A stretch of 64,000 nt of DNA from G963692885 sp964658655 (GTDB lineage Bacteria > Acidobacteriota > Terriglobia > Terriglobales > Acidobacteriaceae). The translations under genes were made by a program, and so were the position numbers. This document shows, piece after piece, positions 1 through 7,482 of the stretch. The stretch spans positions 1-64,000 of the forward strand of contig CAZZZL010000003.1 in the NCBI GenBank assembly GCA_964658655.1, read 5' to 3'. How positions within the stretch are numbered: the first letter of the stretch is position 1; each line of letters begins with the position of its first letter. The notes under the pieces were generated by a model that was given only the letters and a program-made list of their open reading frames with translations, was not told where the DNA came from and did not search any database.

Positions 1-323
1 AGATGCTCGGCCTGCGCCGCGACGCGCTGGCCGCCGACGCGCCGATGCTGCTGATACGGGGCAAGGGCGGCCGCGAGCGGGTGGTGCCGCTCTCGGACGT
101 CGCCCGCCTGGCCGCGGCCGAGCTTGCCGGCACGGCCCGCGCGCGCACCTCGCCCTGGCTGTTCGCGGGCCGTGATCCGAAGCGGCCGCTCACCCGCCAG
201 GGCTTCGACCGCATCCTCGGCGACGCCGCGCGCCATGCCGGCATCGCCACCGACCGGGTCTCGCCGCATGTGCTGCGGCATTCCTTCGCCAGCCACATGC
301 TGGCACGCGGGGCCGATCTGCGC
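1..323 (+). CDS. Interior fragment of a XerC/XerD-type tyrosine recombinase, cut at both ends
   Basis: The frame is open from the window edge and reads like the catalytic domain of XerC/XerD. It has an RGKGGRERVVPL strand carrying the active-site lysine and SPHVLRHSFASHMLARGADLR carrying the H-x-x-R box. Homology stops after ADLR at about base 323. The LLGH box and the catalytic tyrosine that should follow are absent, and the same bases then become antisense pyrB. The segment is much richer in G and C than the rest and its wording resembles alphaproteobacterial XerD. No start or natural stop is present. It is a broken gene here, most likely joined by misassembly; a genuine recent insertion is the alternative. 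Confidence 0.75.
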
Positions 324-1100
324 TGCCTGTTCCGGCAGCAACTGCGAGGGTCCGCAGAAAACGACGCGCGCGCCCAGCTTCGGCAGCAGCAGCGCATTCG
401 AGCGCGCTACGCGGCTGTGCAGAATGTCGCCGACAATCGTAACAGTGACGCCTTCGAGTGTATCGGCTGCAGCTGCGTTCGCTCTCTTGACCCCGAGGCG
501 TTCTGTCAGGATCGTCCGCAGGTCGAGGAGCGCCTGGGAGGGATGCTCATGCATGCCGTCGCCGGCATTCAGCACCGGTATCTGTGTCTCACGCGCCAGC
601 AGGTAGGGTGCGCCCGAATTGGCATGGCGCAGGATGATGCACTCCGCGCCCAGAGCCTTCAGCGTGATGCCGGTATCCTTCAGGCTCTCGCCTTTTTCGA
701 TGCTCGAAGACAGGGAGCTGATGAGGGCAGTGTCGGCACCGAGACTTTTCGCGGCAAGTTCGAACGAAGTGCGGGTGCGCGTACTCGATTCGTAAAAGAG
801 CAGCGCCACTCGACGCTTGAAAAGCCGCTGTGCGCGCTTGATTGGATCCTGCACTTCAAGTTCAGTTGCAAGCGCGAGAATCTCGCTCACTTCCTCAAGC
901 GACAGCTCCGAGATCGACAGCAATGAGCGCGCCGGCAGAGCGCGGGTCTGCAACGAGTTGAAGCCGTAGGCAGATGGCGTCTTGACCGCGCCATTTGAGG
1001 GGACGGTCTGCCGGGCAATGTTGCTTTCAGCAAACAGGGAGCCCTCGGGCGCAGGAGCAGGGACGTCGGCCGCAGAGGGCCGCTTGGTTTTGACAGGCAT
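324..1100 (-). CDS. pyrB: Aspartate carbamoyltransferase catalytic chain, C-terminus missing
   Basis: Reverse translation from the ATG at 1100 gives 259 continuous residues of aspartate carbamoyltransferase, which joins carbamoyl phosphate and aspartate in de novo pyrimidine synthesis. Visible motifs are the carbamoyl-phosphate loop FYESSTRTRTSFE, the LRHANSGAPYLLA segment, NAGDGMHEHPSQALLDL and TIVGDILHSRVARSN. A polar N-terminal extension of about 40 residues precedes the usual start of the family. The aspartate-binding C-terminal part (roughly 80 residues, including the HPGP motif) is lost where foreign xer sequence begins near base 323. The gene lies 64 bases downstream of pyrR on the same strand and is surely co-transcribed with it. 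Only the N-terminal portion is present, so the truncated product would be inactive. Confidence 0.85.
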
Positions 1101-1164
1101 GAGGACGTTACATTTCCGCGCAGTTTCCTGGAGTGCCTGGAAGACTGCGCTCGTGCAGAAGTTT

Positions 1165-1743
1165 CTAGAGTGAGTCGGCGCGCTCGACCAGCAGCACCTG
1201 CTCCTCGTTATCAATTTCTTTCAGCTTCACTTCGACGATTTCGCGGGAAGTTGTCGGCACATTGCGGCCGACAAATGTTGCTTCGATGGGCAGTTCCCGG
1301 TGACCGCGATCGATCAGCACCAGCAGTTGGACGCGCTGCGGGCGTCCAAAGTCGAAAAGCGCATCCATGGCGGCGCGGATGGTGCGGCCGGTGTAAAGCA
1401 CGTCGTCGATCAGGATGACGTCGCGCCCGGCAACATCGAAGCCCAGGTCGCCGGTGTTCACGATGGGTCGCGGGCCGTCGGTCGTCAGATCATCGCGATA
1501 AAAGCTGATGTCGAGGGTGCCGGTCGGTACGGGACGCCGTTCAATGCCGCCGATGAGGGTCGCCAGACGCTGGGCCAGAGGAACGCCCCGGCGCTTGATG
1601 CCGACGAGGCCCAGGTTCTCACTGCCATTGTTTTTTTCAATGATCTCGTGCGCCAGCCGGACAAGCGTTCGCTCAATCTCCGAGGCGGACATCAGGCGGA
1701 GTTTTTCGCGCAGTTGAGGAGCAGTATTGGGACTGGCTGACAT
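1165..1743 (-). CDS. pyrR: PyrR bifunctional protein: pyrimidine operon regulator / uracil phosphoribosyltransferase
   Basis: A 192-residue type I phosphoribosyltransferase of normal PyrR length. The PRPP-binding signature VILIDDVLYTGRTIRAA lies at about residues 107-123, preceded by the LVGIKRRGVPLAQRLA segment typical of PyrR. In Bacillus the protein binds pyr mRNA and causes attenuation in response to UMP, and it also makes UMP from uracil. It heads a pyrR-pyrB operon here, which fits a regulatory role. I see no convincing terminator/antiterminator in the 64-base pyrR-pyrB gap, so the mode of control in this lineage is open. A sigma-70-like promoter is placed just upstream at 1769-1798. 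Confidence 0.92.
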   Translation of the reverse strand: MSASPNTAPQLREKLRLMSASEIERTLVRLAHEIIEKNNGSENLGLVGIKRRGVPLAQRLATLIGGIERRPVPTGTLDISFYRDDLTTDGPRPIVNTGDLGFDVAGRDVILIDDVLYTGRTIRAAMDALFDFGRPQRVQLLVLIDRGHRELPIEATFVGRNVPTTSREIVEVKLKEIDNEEQVLLVERADSL

Positions 1744-1768
1744 AGGGCTGGTTATGGTCTCTTGCGGG

Positions 1769-1798
1769 ATGATACGGGTTTGCAGCGCGTAAGAGCAA
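1769..1798 (-). promoter_or_regulatory. Candidate sigma-70 promoter of pyrR-pyrB
   Basis: On the minus strand a -35 TTGCTC (1793-1798) is followed after 18 bases by a -10 TATCAT (1769-1774). The predicted start lies about 18 bases before the pyrR ATG. This was assigned by eye and is of moderate strength. Confidence 0.4.
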
Positions 1799-1833
1799 CC
1801 AGCAGATCGCGGGAAAGCACTGCAGGCTCGAAG

Positions 1834-2472
1834 TCAGCCAGTTCGACGTCGAACCGTGGACAAGCGCACGCCGACTGCTCCTCCGACTGAAGCGAGCAGG
1901 ACCGTCATGATCGCCGCAGCGGCCATGCCCATGAATGCATAGGCTGCGCGGCCATCCGGTGACAGCATGAACTGGTACATCGACTGCATTTGCAATTGAC
2001 TGGTCGACAGGTGGATGAGCTGCTCATATCCCTCATCCAGCGCCTTTGCGACATGCATCGGGTAACGCTGCAACACACGCAGGATCGCAGTCGCGGCCGC
2101 CGAAATGTACGCAATGATCACTCCCGCCAGCGCGCCGATGCGGAGGCCATTTTTCGCCGTCAGTGTAGAGGTGGGCCGCTTGCGGCGATAGAGCAGGATG
2201 ACTCCTGTCGCTGCTCCCAGAACCCATAGCAGCGAACCTTCGGGCAGCAGGCCGCAGAGAATGCCCGCAGGAATCGCGACCTTTGCACAGGCGGCCAGTG
2301 CAATTCGCCAGTGGATCTGGCCGGGACGGCTCTCAATATGAGCAGCTTCACTGTTCTCCCCAAAGGGCTGCTGGTCGCTGGCATCGAAATTGAGCTGGGG
2401 TGCGCCGCAATTCGGACAAAACGCGTCCTCGCGGGATACGGCTGTGCTGCAGCGATGACAGAGTTGTTCCAT
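1834..2472 (-). CDS. Zinc-ribbon membrane protein of unknown function
   Basis: A 212-residue protein opening with a zinc ribbon, LCHRCSTAVSREDAFCPNCG (two CxxC knuckles in the first 25 residues). A polar linker and then three to four hydrophobic segments follow: about 55-75 and 75-90, 105-135, and 175-205. The architecture is a cytosolic zinc ribbon tethered to a multi-pass membrane domain, common in acidobacteria and usually annotated only as a zinc-ribbon-domain protein. It sits 90 bases upstream of pyrR on the same strand but shares no recognisable pathway with it. The function is unknown. Coding is supported by codon bias and by the coherent domain layout. Confidence 0.7.
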   Translation of the reverse strand: MEQLCHRCSTAVSREDAFCPNCGAPQLNFDASDQQPFGENSEAAHIESRPGQIHWRIALAACAKVAIPAGILCGLLPEGSLLWVLGAATGVILLYRRKRPTSTLTAKNGLRIGALAGVIIAYISAAATAILRVLQRYPMHVAKALDEGYEQLIHLSTSQLQMQSMYQFMLSPDGRAAYAFMGMAAAAIMTVLLASVGGAVGVRLSTVRRRTG

Positions 2473-2551
2473 AGTTGCCGGTAAACGCAGGGCCTCTTAA
2501 CGCTATAGCAAGCGCAGGCACGAAGCAATCCGGGCCCCGGAGGATCGGCCG

Positions 2552-3190
2552 CTAGTTGGTCTGTTCGTTTTTATTGGTGTTCGGCAGATCGAGCGCAATC
2601 AGCGAGAAGCGTGTCTCGCCCTCTTTCTGTTTGAAGCCGACAATATGCTGGTGGTGACGGGAGCCTGTCTTCAACTCAAGATGCAGGTCGTCGATGTTGA
2701 CACCTGACTTGTTCCACTTGGTCGATCCGCCCTTGTCATGGTCGGCGCAGGTCAGGCCTTCGGAAGTGGTCTTTGTGGCTCCGACCGCTTCGTCGCCGTC
2801 ACACTCGATGACATCTCCATACTTCGCCAGGGCATTCCGGTAAAAGCTGACCACCTTGTCTTGCGAATCGGTAGTGCCATAGGTTGCCACCTGGACATGG
2901 ATCTGCCAGGGCCCGAATCCCATGTGCAGATCGACCGAGCCATTGTCGCCATCATCCTTTTTGTTAATGACCCGCGCGCCGGGATACGCCGGCAGGCCGA
3001 TGCTGGCCGCGGTGGTCCCGTTGGACTGCACATTCAGGCCGCCGAAGGGCGTCGCAATCTTCACGTCGCCATTACCATTTTCGCTCTTGTTTTTCTCGAT
3101 GCGGCAGCCAGTTGTCAGCAGAAGGCAGGTAAGCAGGCTTGCGCTTAAAGCACTGAAACGAATCGTTAGGGTGGAAAGATGTGCGGTCAT
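2552..3190 (-). CDS. Predicted lipoprotein of unknown function
   Basis: A 212-residue protein with an N-terminal signal peptide ending in the lipobox LLTTGC (cysteine near residue 29), so the mature protein should be lipid-anchored. The rest is a soluble domain containing LPAYPGARVINKKDDGDNGSVDLHMG and a VVSFYRNALAKYGDVIECDG segment. That pattern (a pair of beta strands, then a helix with FYR..L..YG) resembles small acidobacterial secreted proteins that I cannot name. A short polar stretch rich in N, G and K follows the lipobox. No enzyme motif was seen. Transcription is away from the downstream helicase gene. Confidence 0.65.
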   Translation of the reverse strand: MTAHLSTLTIRFSALSASLLTCLLLTTGCRIEKNKSENGNGDVKIATPFGGLNVQSNGTTAASIGLPAYPGARVINKKDDGDNGSVDLHMGFGPWQIHVQVATYGTTDSQDKVVSFYRNALAKYGDVIECDGDEAVGATKTTSEGLTCADHDKGGSTKWNKSGVNIDDLHLELKTGSRHHQHIVGFKQKEGETRFSLIALDLPNTNKNEQTN

Positions 3191-3859
3191 GGCGTCGGCC
3201 CCTCATTGGGTCGTACTACAGAAACAGGTACGGGCGCTGCGGTGCGCGCGTTCCCGGAAACCTTACGTCACAGGTTGCGGGCTGGCAACCAAAAGCATTT
3301 GCACCGGCCGAAAGTCATGACCAGGGATGAGGGTTAGTGAATCGGTACCACGCAGAATTTACCGAATAATCTGGACAACTCTGTTATAGTGAAACCACGC
3401 TTAGTTGTTTGGTTGTTGCTCGGCCTTTGTAGCAGTTGGCCGCACCAAGCAGTACCTCCCAAGCCTCCAAGCGGTATCGCCTTGTCGTATGAAGCCTCTC
3501 CTGCTTGGGAGCAGGGTGGATGCGGGGGCGAGCGGATGGAGCAAATAGCCATTCGCAATGTCGCGCGGCAGAGCCGAGGTCGAGGGATTTTTTTCTTCGT
3601 ATCGACCGTTGAGTCTTCTTCCTGCAGTTGTCGTCACAATCAGTGATTCGTGCACAGAGCCCTCTTTGACGAGGCGATCGTGTGGCCGCTCACCGGGTGA
3701 GGCAGCAGAAGAATGCTCTCAGAGTGTACCCACTCCGGTACTCCAAGCCTTGAAGTACCTCATCCGATGCAGGAGGGCACGAAGCCTCCTGGAGACGACT
3801 CATACGTGTTCCGACACGCTGCTGGCATTGGTGCGGCTGTGGCGAGAACCTGGGAAAAA
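3191..3859. other. 669-base non-coding region: putative long 5' leader of the helicase gene
   Basis: No convincing gene was found. Short open frames here (for example GTG-started at 3389) have no recognisable product and no good ribosome site. The region contains a perfect 9-base inverted repeat (3456-3464 with 3503-3511) and a T-run at about 3588-3594. DEAD-box helicase mRNAs in several bacteria carry long structured leaders, and this gap could hold one; that is inference. Confidence 0.35.
3456..3511. repeat. Perfect 9-base inverted repeat, possible RNA hairpin
   Basis: CTCCCAAGC at 3456-3464 pairs exactly with GCTTGGGAG at 3503-3511 across a 38-base loop. It lies about 350 bases upstream of the DEAD-box helicase start. 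Confidence 0.4.
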
Positions 3860-5020
3860 ATGACACAATTTTCTGATTTTGCAATTTCACCGAATCTTCT
3901 GAAAAAGATGACGGCCTGCGGTTTTACTATCCCTACCCCCGTCCAGGAGCAGGCGATTGCGCCCGCACTGGCTGGTTCCGACGTGCTTGCCACTGCCCAG
4001 ACGGGCACAGGCAAGACCCTCAGCTTTCTGATCCCGATCATCGAGCGGCTGCAGACGTCGCAGGTGAAGGGCATCGTTGCCCTGGTATTGCTGCCGACGC
4101 GCGAGCTCGCCATGCAGGTCCAGCAGGCCTACATCAAGCTTGCCGGCGGTTCCGGCCAGAACTCCGCACTGGTTTGCGGCGGCCTCTCTGAAGAGCCGCA
4201 GTTGAACGCCATCCGCCGCGGCGCGCGCTTCGTGATCGCCACGCCTGGCCGGCTCGAGGATTACCTCAAGCGCCGCCTGGTCAAGCTCGACACCGTCGAA
4301 ATCCTCGTACTGGACGAAGTGGATCGCATGCTCGATATGGGTTTCAAGCCCGCCATCAAGCGCATCGCTTCCGCGACGCCCTCAGCCACCCGCCAGACAC
4401 TTTGCTACTCCGCCACGCTCGAAGGCGCGGTCAGCGAAGTGGTTCGTGACTACATCAAGAATCCCGTCCGCATCGCTATTGGCGGCGCAGCTCTGAAGCC
4501 TTCCGAGAACGTCCGGCTGCAGACGTTTGAAGTCGAAGCCGACAAGAAGATGCCGCTGCTCGAGCACCTTCTGGGTTCCGATCCAGGCAGCTTCCTGGTG
4601 TTTGTGCGCACCAAGCATGGTGCGGACAAGATTGCGCGCCGGCTGGAGAAGTCCGGCCACAGCGCGACCCGCATCCACGGCGATCGTACCCAGGCCCAGC
4701 GTAACGCGGCTCTGCGTTCATTCTCGCAAGGACAGCATCGCATCCTGGTCGCCACCGACGTTGCCGCCCGCGGCATTGACGTCGCTCACGTAGCGCATGT
4801 CGTCAATTTCGACCTGCCGAAACTGGCCGAAGACTTTGTCCATCGCGTTGGCCGTACCGGCCGCGCTTCGAAGAAGGGTGTTGCTTCCACCTTCGCGATC
4901 GCCTCTGAAAAGGGCGACCTGCGCAAGATCGAGCGCGCTCTGAAGATCAAGATGGAGAGCTTCCGCGTCAAGAACATGCCGTCCGTCCAGTCCGCTCCTT
5001 CGGACTACGCCACGGTCTAG
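3860..5020 (+). CDS. DEAD-box ATP-dependent RNA helicase, RhlE-like
   Basis: A 386-residue two-lobe RNA helicase without a long C-terminal tail. The motifs run in order: Q motif GFTIPTPVQEQAI, Walker A AQTGTGKT, PTRELA, TPGRL, motif II VLDEVDRMLD, SAT, FVRTKHGADKI, ATDVAARGID and HRVGRTGR. Such proteins unwind short RNA duplexes in ribosome assembly and mRNA turnover, often under cold stress. Motif II is DEVD instead of DEAD, confirmed in the codons GAC GAA GTG GAT; the catalytic D-E pair is kept. I place the start at the ATG at 3860 because the family begins with the MTQFSDFAIS-type N-terminus; upstream in-frame codons are not family-like. A strong terminator follows directly. Confidence 0.9.
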   Translation: MTQFSDFAISPNLLKKMTACGFTIPTPVQEQAIAPALAGSDVLATAQTGTGKTLSFLIPIIERLQTSQVKGIVALVLLPTRELAMQVQQAYIKLAGGSGQNSALVCGGLSEEPQLNAIRRGARFVIATPGRLEDYLKRRLVKLDTVEILVLDEVDRMLDMGFKPAIKRIASATPSATRQTLCYSATLEGAVSEVVRDYIKNPVRIAIGGAALKPSENVRLQTFEVEADKKMPLLEHLLGSDPGSFLVFVRTKHGADKIARRLEKSGHSATRIHGDRTQAQRNAALRSFSQGQHRILVATDVAARGIDVAHVAHVVNFDLPKLAEDFVHRVGRTGRASKKGVASTFAIASEKGDLRKIERALKIKMESFRVKNMPSVQSAPSDYATV

Positions 5021-5037
5021 TTCTCCGCTGAACCACG

Positions 5038-5065
5038 AAAGGCCCTCCTTCGGGAGGGCCTTTTT
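5038..5065 (+). terminator. Rho-independent terminator of the helicase gene
   Basis: An 8-base perfect stem GGCCCTCC / GGAGGGCC with a TTCG tetraloop (5041-5060) is followed by TTTTTGTTT. It starts 20 bases after the helicase stop. Confidence 0.92.
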
Positions 5066-5156
5066 GTTTGGCCGGACCAGTTCCTCCGCATCGAATCTGA
5101 TGACTTCGCATCTCTTTAGCAGCAGCGGCCCTCTGCCGCTTCGCCGAGGAGAACGT

Positions 5157-6296
5157 ATGTCCCAGCCTGCTCCCAGTCTTTTTACGCCCCTCACCCAGCG
5201 CGGCGTTACCTTCGCAAATCGGATCGTCGTTTCGCCGATGTGCCAGTATTCCTCCGAGGATGGCCTGGCGAACGACTGGCACTTCGTCCACCTGGGCAGC
5301 CGTGCGGTCGGAGGTGCAGGCCTGGTGATCGTGGAGGCTACGGCGGTGACGCCTGAAGGCCGCATCACGCCGCAGGACATGGGTATCTGGACTGATGGAC
5401 ATGTCGCTCCGCTCAAACGCATCGTGGACTTCATGCACCAGCACGGCTCACGCGCAGGCGTACAGTTGGCCCACGCCGGCCGCAAGGCCTCGACGGCGCG
5501 GCCCTGGGAGGGTGGCAAGAAGCTCCTGCCTGCAGAGGGTGGCTGGACCGATGTCCTGGCGCCCAGCGCGATCCCGTTTTCCAAAGACTATCCGCAGCCC
5601 ATTGAGCTTGAAAAGGCAGGTATCCGCAGCATCGTGCAGGCCTTCGTCGAGGCCACGCGCCGGTCGCTCGAAGCCGGCTTTGACGTGGTCGAGATCCACG
5701 CGGCTCACGGCTACCTGATCCACGAATTCTTCTCGCCGCTCAGCAACCAGCGCACAGATGCATATGGAGGCAGTTTTGAGAACCGCACACGCATCCTGAT
5801 CGAGGTCGTCAACGCAGTGCGCGAGGTCTGGCCTGAGGATCGCCCGCTGTGGGTGCGCATCTCGGCGACTGACTGGGCCGAGGGTGGCTGGAACCCGGAC
5901 GAGTCTGCGCAACTCGGTAAAGTCCTGAAAAATCATGGCGTTGACCTGGTCGACGCGTCCTCCGGGGCCCTCGTTGAATATGCGAAGATTCCGACCGGCC
6001 CCGGCTACCAGGTGGAGTTTGCCGAGAAAATTCGCCGCGAAGCCGGCATCGCCACCGGCGCCGTCGGCATGATCATCGACGCCGCCCAGGCCGACACCAT
6101 CATCCGCACAGGCCAGGCAGATGTTGTTCTGCTGGCGCGGGAGATGCTGCGAGACCCATACTGGCCGCTCCATGCCGCTGAGCGGCTCGGGCAGAAAATT
6201 ACCTGGCCGGCACAGTATCTGCGGTCCGCTCCGGGTGCGGTTGAGCCTCGAATCGCCGTCAATGCGTTGGAAATTCCACAGGTCGTGAAAACGTGA
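5157..6296 (+). CDS. Old Yellow Enzyme family NADPH:flavin oxidoreductase (YqjM-like)
   Basis: A 379-residue FMN-dependent ene-reductase of the thermophilic-like (YqjM) class, which reduces activated C=C bonds with NAD(P)H. Evidence includes the N-terminal RIVVSPMCQYSSEDG, with the flavin-tuning cysteine and tyrosine of this class. The substrate-binding histidine pair is in EIHAAHGYLIHEFFSP at about residues 177-192, with the LSNQRTDAYGGS loop after it. The barrel ends with GAVGMIID and a QADVVLLAREMLRDPYWPLHAA segment. The start at 5157 has GAGGAG a few bases upstream and matches the family N-terminus; a longer in-frame reading from 5064 overlaps the terminator and is rejected. It stands alone between the helicase terminator and the next promoter. 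Confidence 0.9.
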   Translation: MSQPAPSLFTPLTQRGVTFANRIVVSPMCQYSSEDGLANDWHFVHLGSRAVGGAGLVIVEATAVTPEGRITPQDMGIWTDGHVAPLKRIVDFMHQHGSRAGVQLAHAGRKASTARPWEGGKKLLPAEGGWTDVLAPSAIPFSKDYPQPIELEKAGIRSIVQAFVEATRRSLEAGFDVVEIHAAHGYLIHEFFSPLSNQRTDAYGGSFENRTRILIEVVNAVREVWPEDRPLWVRISATDWAEGGWNPDESAQLGKVLKNHGVDLVDASSGALVEYAKIPTGPGYQVEFAEKIRREAGIATGAVGMIIDAAQADTIIRTGQADVVLLAREMLRDPYWPLHAAERLGQKITWPAQYLRSAPGAVEPRIAVNALEIPQVVKT

Positions 6297-6333
6297 ACCC
6301 GAGAAAAACCGGACAAAACCCGAAGAAAAGCCA

Positions 6334-6362
6334 TTACTGATTTGATCCTCCTGGCCTATACT
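6334..6362 (+). promoter_or_regulatory. Sigma-70 promoter of the MerR-type gene
   Basis: -35 TTACTG (6334-6339), a 17-base spacer and -10 TATACT (6357-6362) make a good match. The predicted start at about 6369 lies downstream of an in-frame ATG-like codon at 6342 and so supports the ATG at 6426 as the true start. Confidence 0.6.
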
Positions 6363-6425
6363 GCTTGCAAGAATGGCAAGTGGATTCAGCGGCTCGCCAG
6401 TTCCGGAGGTACCCCGAAGTCATCG

Positions 6426-6953
6426 ATGCGCAGTCAACTCTCCAAGCCGACGGCCAGAGGTGGACGCACAGCGGGCGCCGCGCAGGGTCATGGAAAATCG
6501 ATCCCGCCGTCGGACATTCCGGACAAGCTGTACTTCAAAATCGGTGAGGTCGCTAAACTCTGCGGCATCCAGACCTACGTCCTGCGCTTCTGGGAGAGTG
6601 AATTTCCGCAGCTGCACCCGACCAAGAGCGGCACCGGTCAGCGCCTCTATCGCAAGCGCGATGTCGAGATGGCCCTGAAGGTCCGCCGCCTGCTGTATGA
6701 CGAGGGCTACACGATTCCGGGAGCGCGGCAGGCGTTCCAGATGGAAGCGAGAACCCATCGAGCCGAACCGGAGGCGCAGCTGGAGCTATCGGTTGCACCG
6801 GCGCCATCTGCACCGATGAAGATGAACAAGCTGAAGGCAGAACTGCGGGAGATCCTCGGCATGTTGTCCGCGCCTCCGGGCCGTCCCCGGCTGGTGGGCC
6901 GCGATACGCAGAGAGCGAAGCTCCCGGCAACGCCCGAGCTCTTTCGCGAATGA
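6426..6953 (+). CDS. MerR-family transcriptional regulator
   Basis: A 175-residue protein with a winged-helix MerR DNA-binding domain: KLYFKIGEVAKLCGIQTYVLRFWESEFPQL followed by QRLYRKRDVEMALKVRRLLYDEGYTIPGARQA. After a basic, proline-rich linker there is a short C-terminal helix (MKMNKLKAELREILGML) that could dimerise. There is no cysteine-rich metal site and no drug-binding domain, so the signal is unknown. This is the short MerR type found widely in Acidobacteria and Deltaproteobacteria. The start was chosen at 6426 because a promoter lies between it and the upstream alternative at 6342; GGAGGT stands 15 bases upstream, a little far for an ideal ribosome site. Confidence 0.82.
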   Translation: MRSQLSKPTARGGRTAGAAQGHGKSIPPSDIPDKLYFKIGEVAKLCGIQTYVLRFWESEFPQLHPTKSGTGQRLYRKRDVEMALKVRRLLYDEGYTIPGARQAFQMEARTHRAEPEAQLELSVAPAPSAPMKMNKLKAELREILGMLSAPPGRPRLVGRDTQRAKLPATPELFRE

Positions 6954-7129
6954 TTACGGGTAATAAGCGAGTGCGTTTCGCAAACGTCACCGTGACGTGT
7001 CCCAATGCCGTCCCCAGCCGGTTCATGGTAATTTTAAAGAGAGAGAGGCTTCGGCAGACGCTGCTGCTGAACGCATCTTTTAGAAATAAAAGGTCGTTGC
7101 TGGCCCTTTCGCAAGTATTTCAGGACCCT

Positions 7130-7333
7130 ATGATTTGCCAGGATTGCTCTTCCACAGAGTTCCGCATATCCCGTTTTCGCTGGAGCGACCTCGAGCGTCT
7201 TGCGCTGCTCCAATACCCGGTACGCTGCCGCAAGTGCCATCGCCGCACGTTCGCTGGATTGCCGCTGGCGCTGGTACTGCTGCAGGCTCGCAGAGCACGC
7301 CGCAGCCGCCGGGCCGAATCCTCCAGCCACTAG
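7130..7333 (+). CDS. Small zinc-ribbon protein, 67 residues
   Basis: A short basic protein that starts with ICQDC and has a second knuckle, YPVRCRKCHRRTF, near residue 32. The two cysteine pairs give a four-cysteine zinc site. A hydrophobic stretch (LPLALVLLQ) and an arginine-rich tail follow. Similar small proteins are scattered through acidobacterial genomes, and others of this kind are at 26341 and 30884 in this window. The function is unknown. I chose the ATG at 7130 because it puts the zinc knuckle at the N-terminus; the frame is open upstream to 6950 but that part shows no protein-like pattern. About 175 bases before it hold nothing recognisable. Confidence 0.5.
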   Translation: MICQDCSSTEFRISRFRWSDLERLALLQYPVRCRKCHRRTFAGLPLALVLLQARRARRSRRAESSSH

Positions 7334-7482
7334 CGAGCTCACGCCGGTTTCAGACCCGGCCTTGGCACGACTCTCTTCCGGCATTCACGGTCGACCTAGG
7401 GATGCGGTAGATTTGGTCAGCAGGAATCGTGTTGCTCTCTCGCCTGCCGGAGAGCTATCGCGATGTTGCCGGTGAGCAGTCC

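Noticed and set aside
3389..3646. An 85-codon frame with a hydrophobic start, at first taken for a small exported protein
   Set aside because: It has no ribosome site, the later part is unstructured and no family is recognisable. A leader RNA explains the region as well.
4718..5584. A 288-codon minus-strand frame
   Set aside because: It is antisense to the helicase and Old Yellow Enzyme genes and runs across the strong terminator between them.
6342..6425. A longer N-terminus for the MerR-type regulator
   Set aside because: A well-formed promoter (6334-6362) overlaps this start, so it would not be transcribed.
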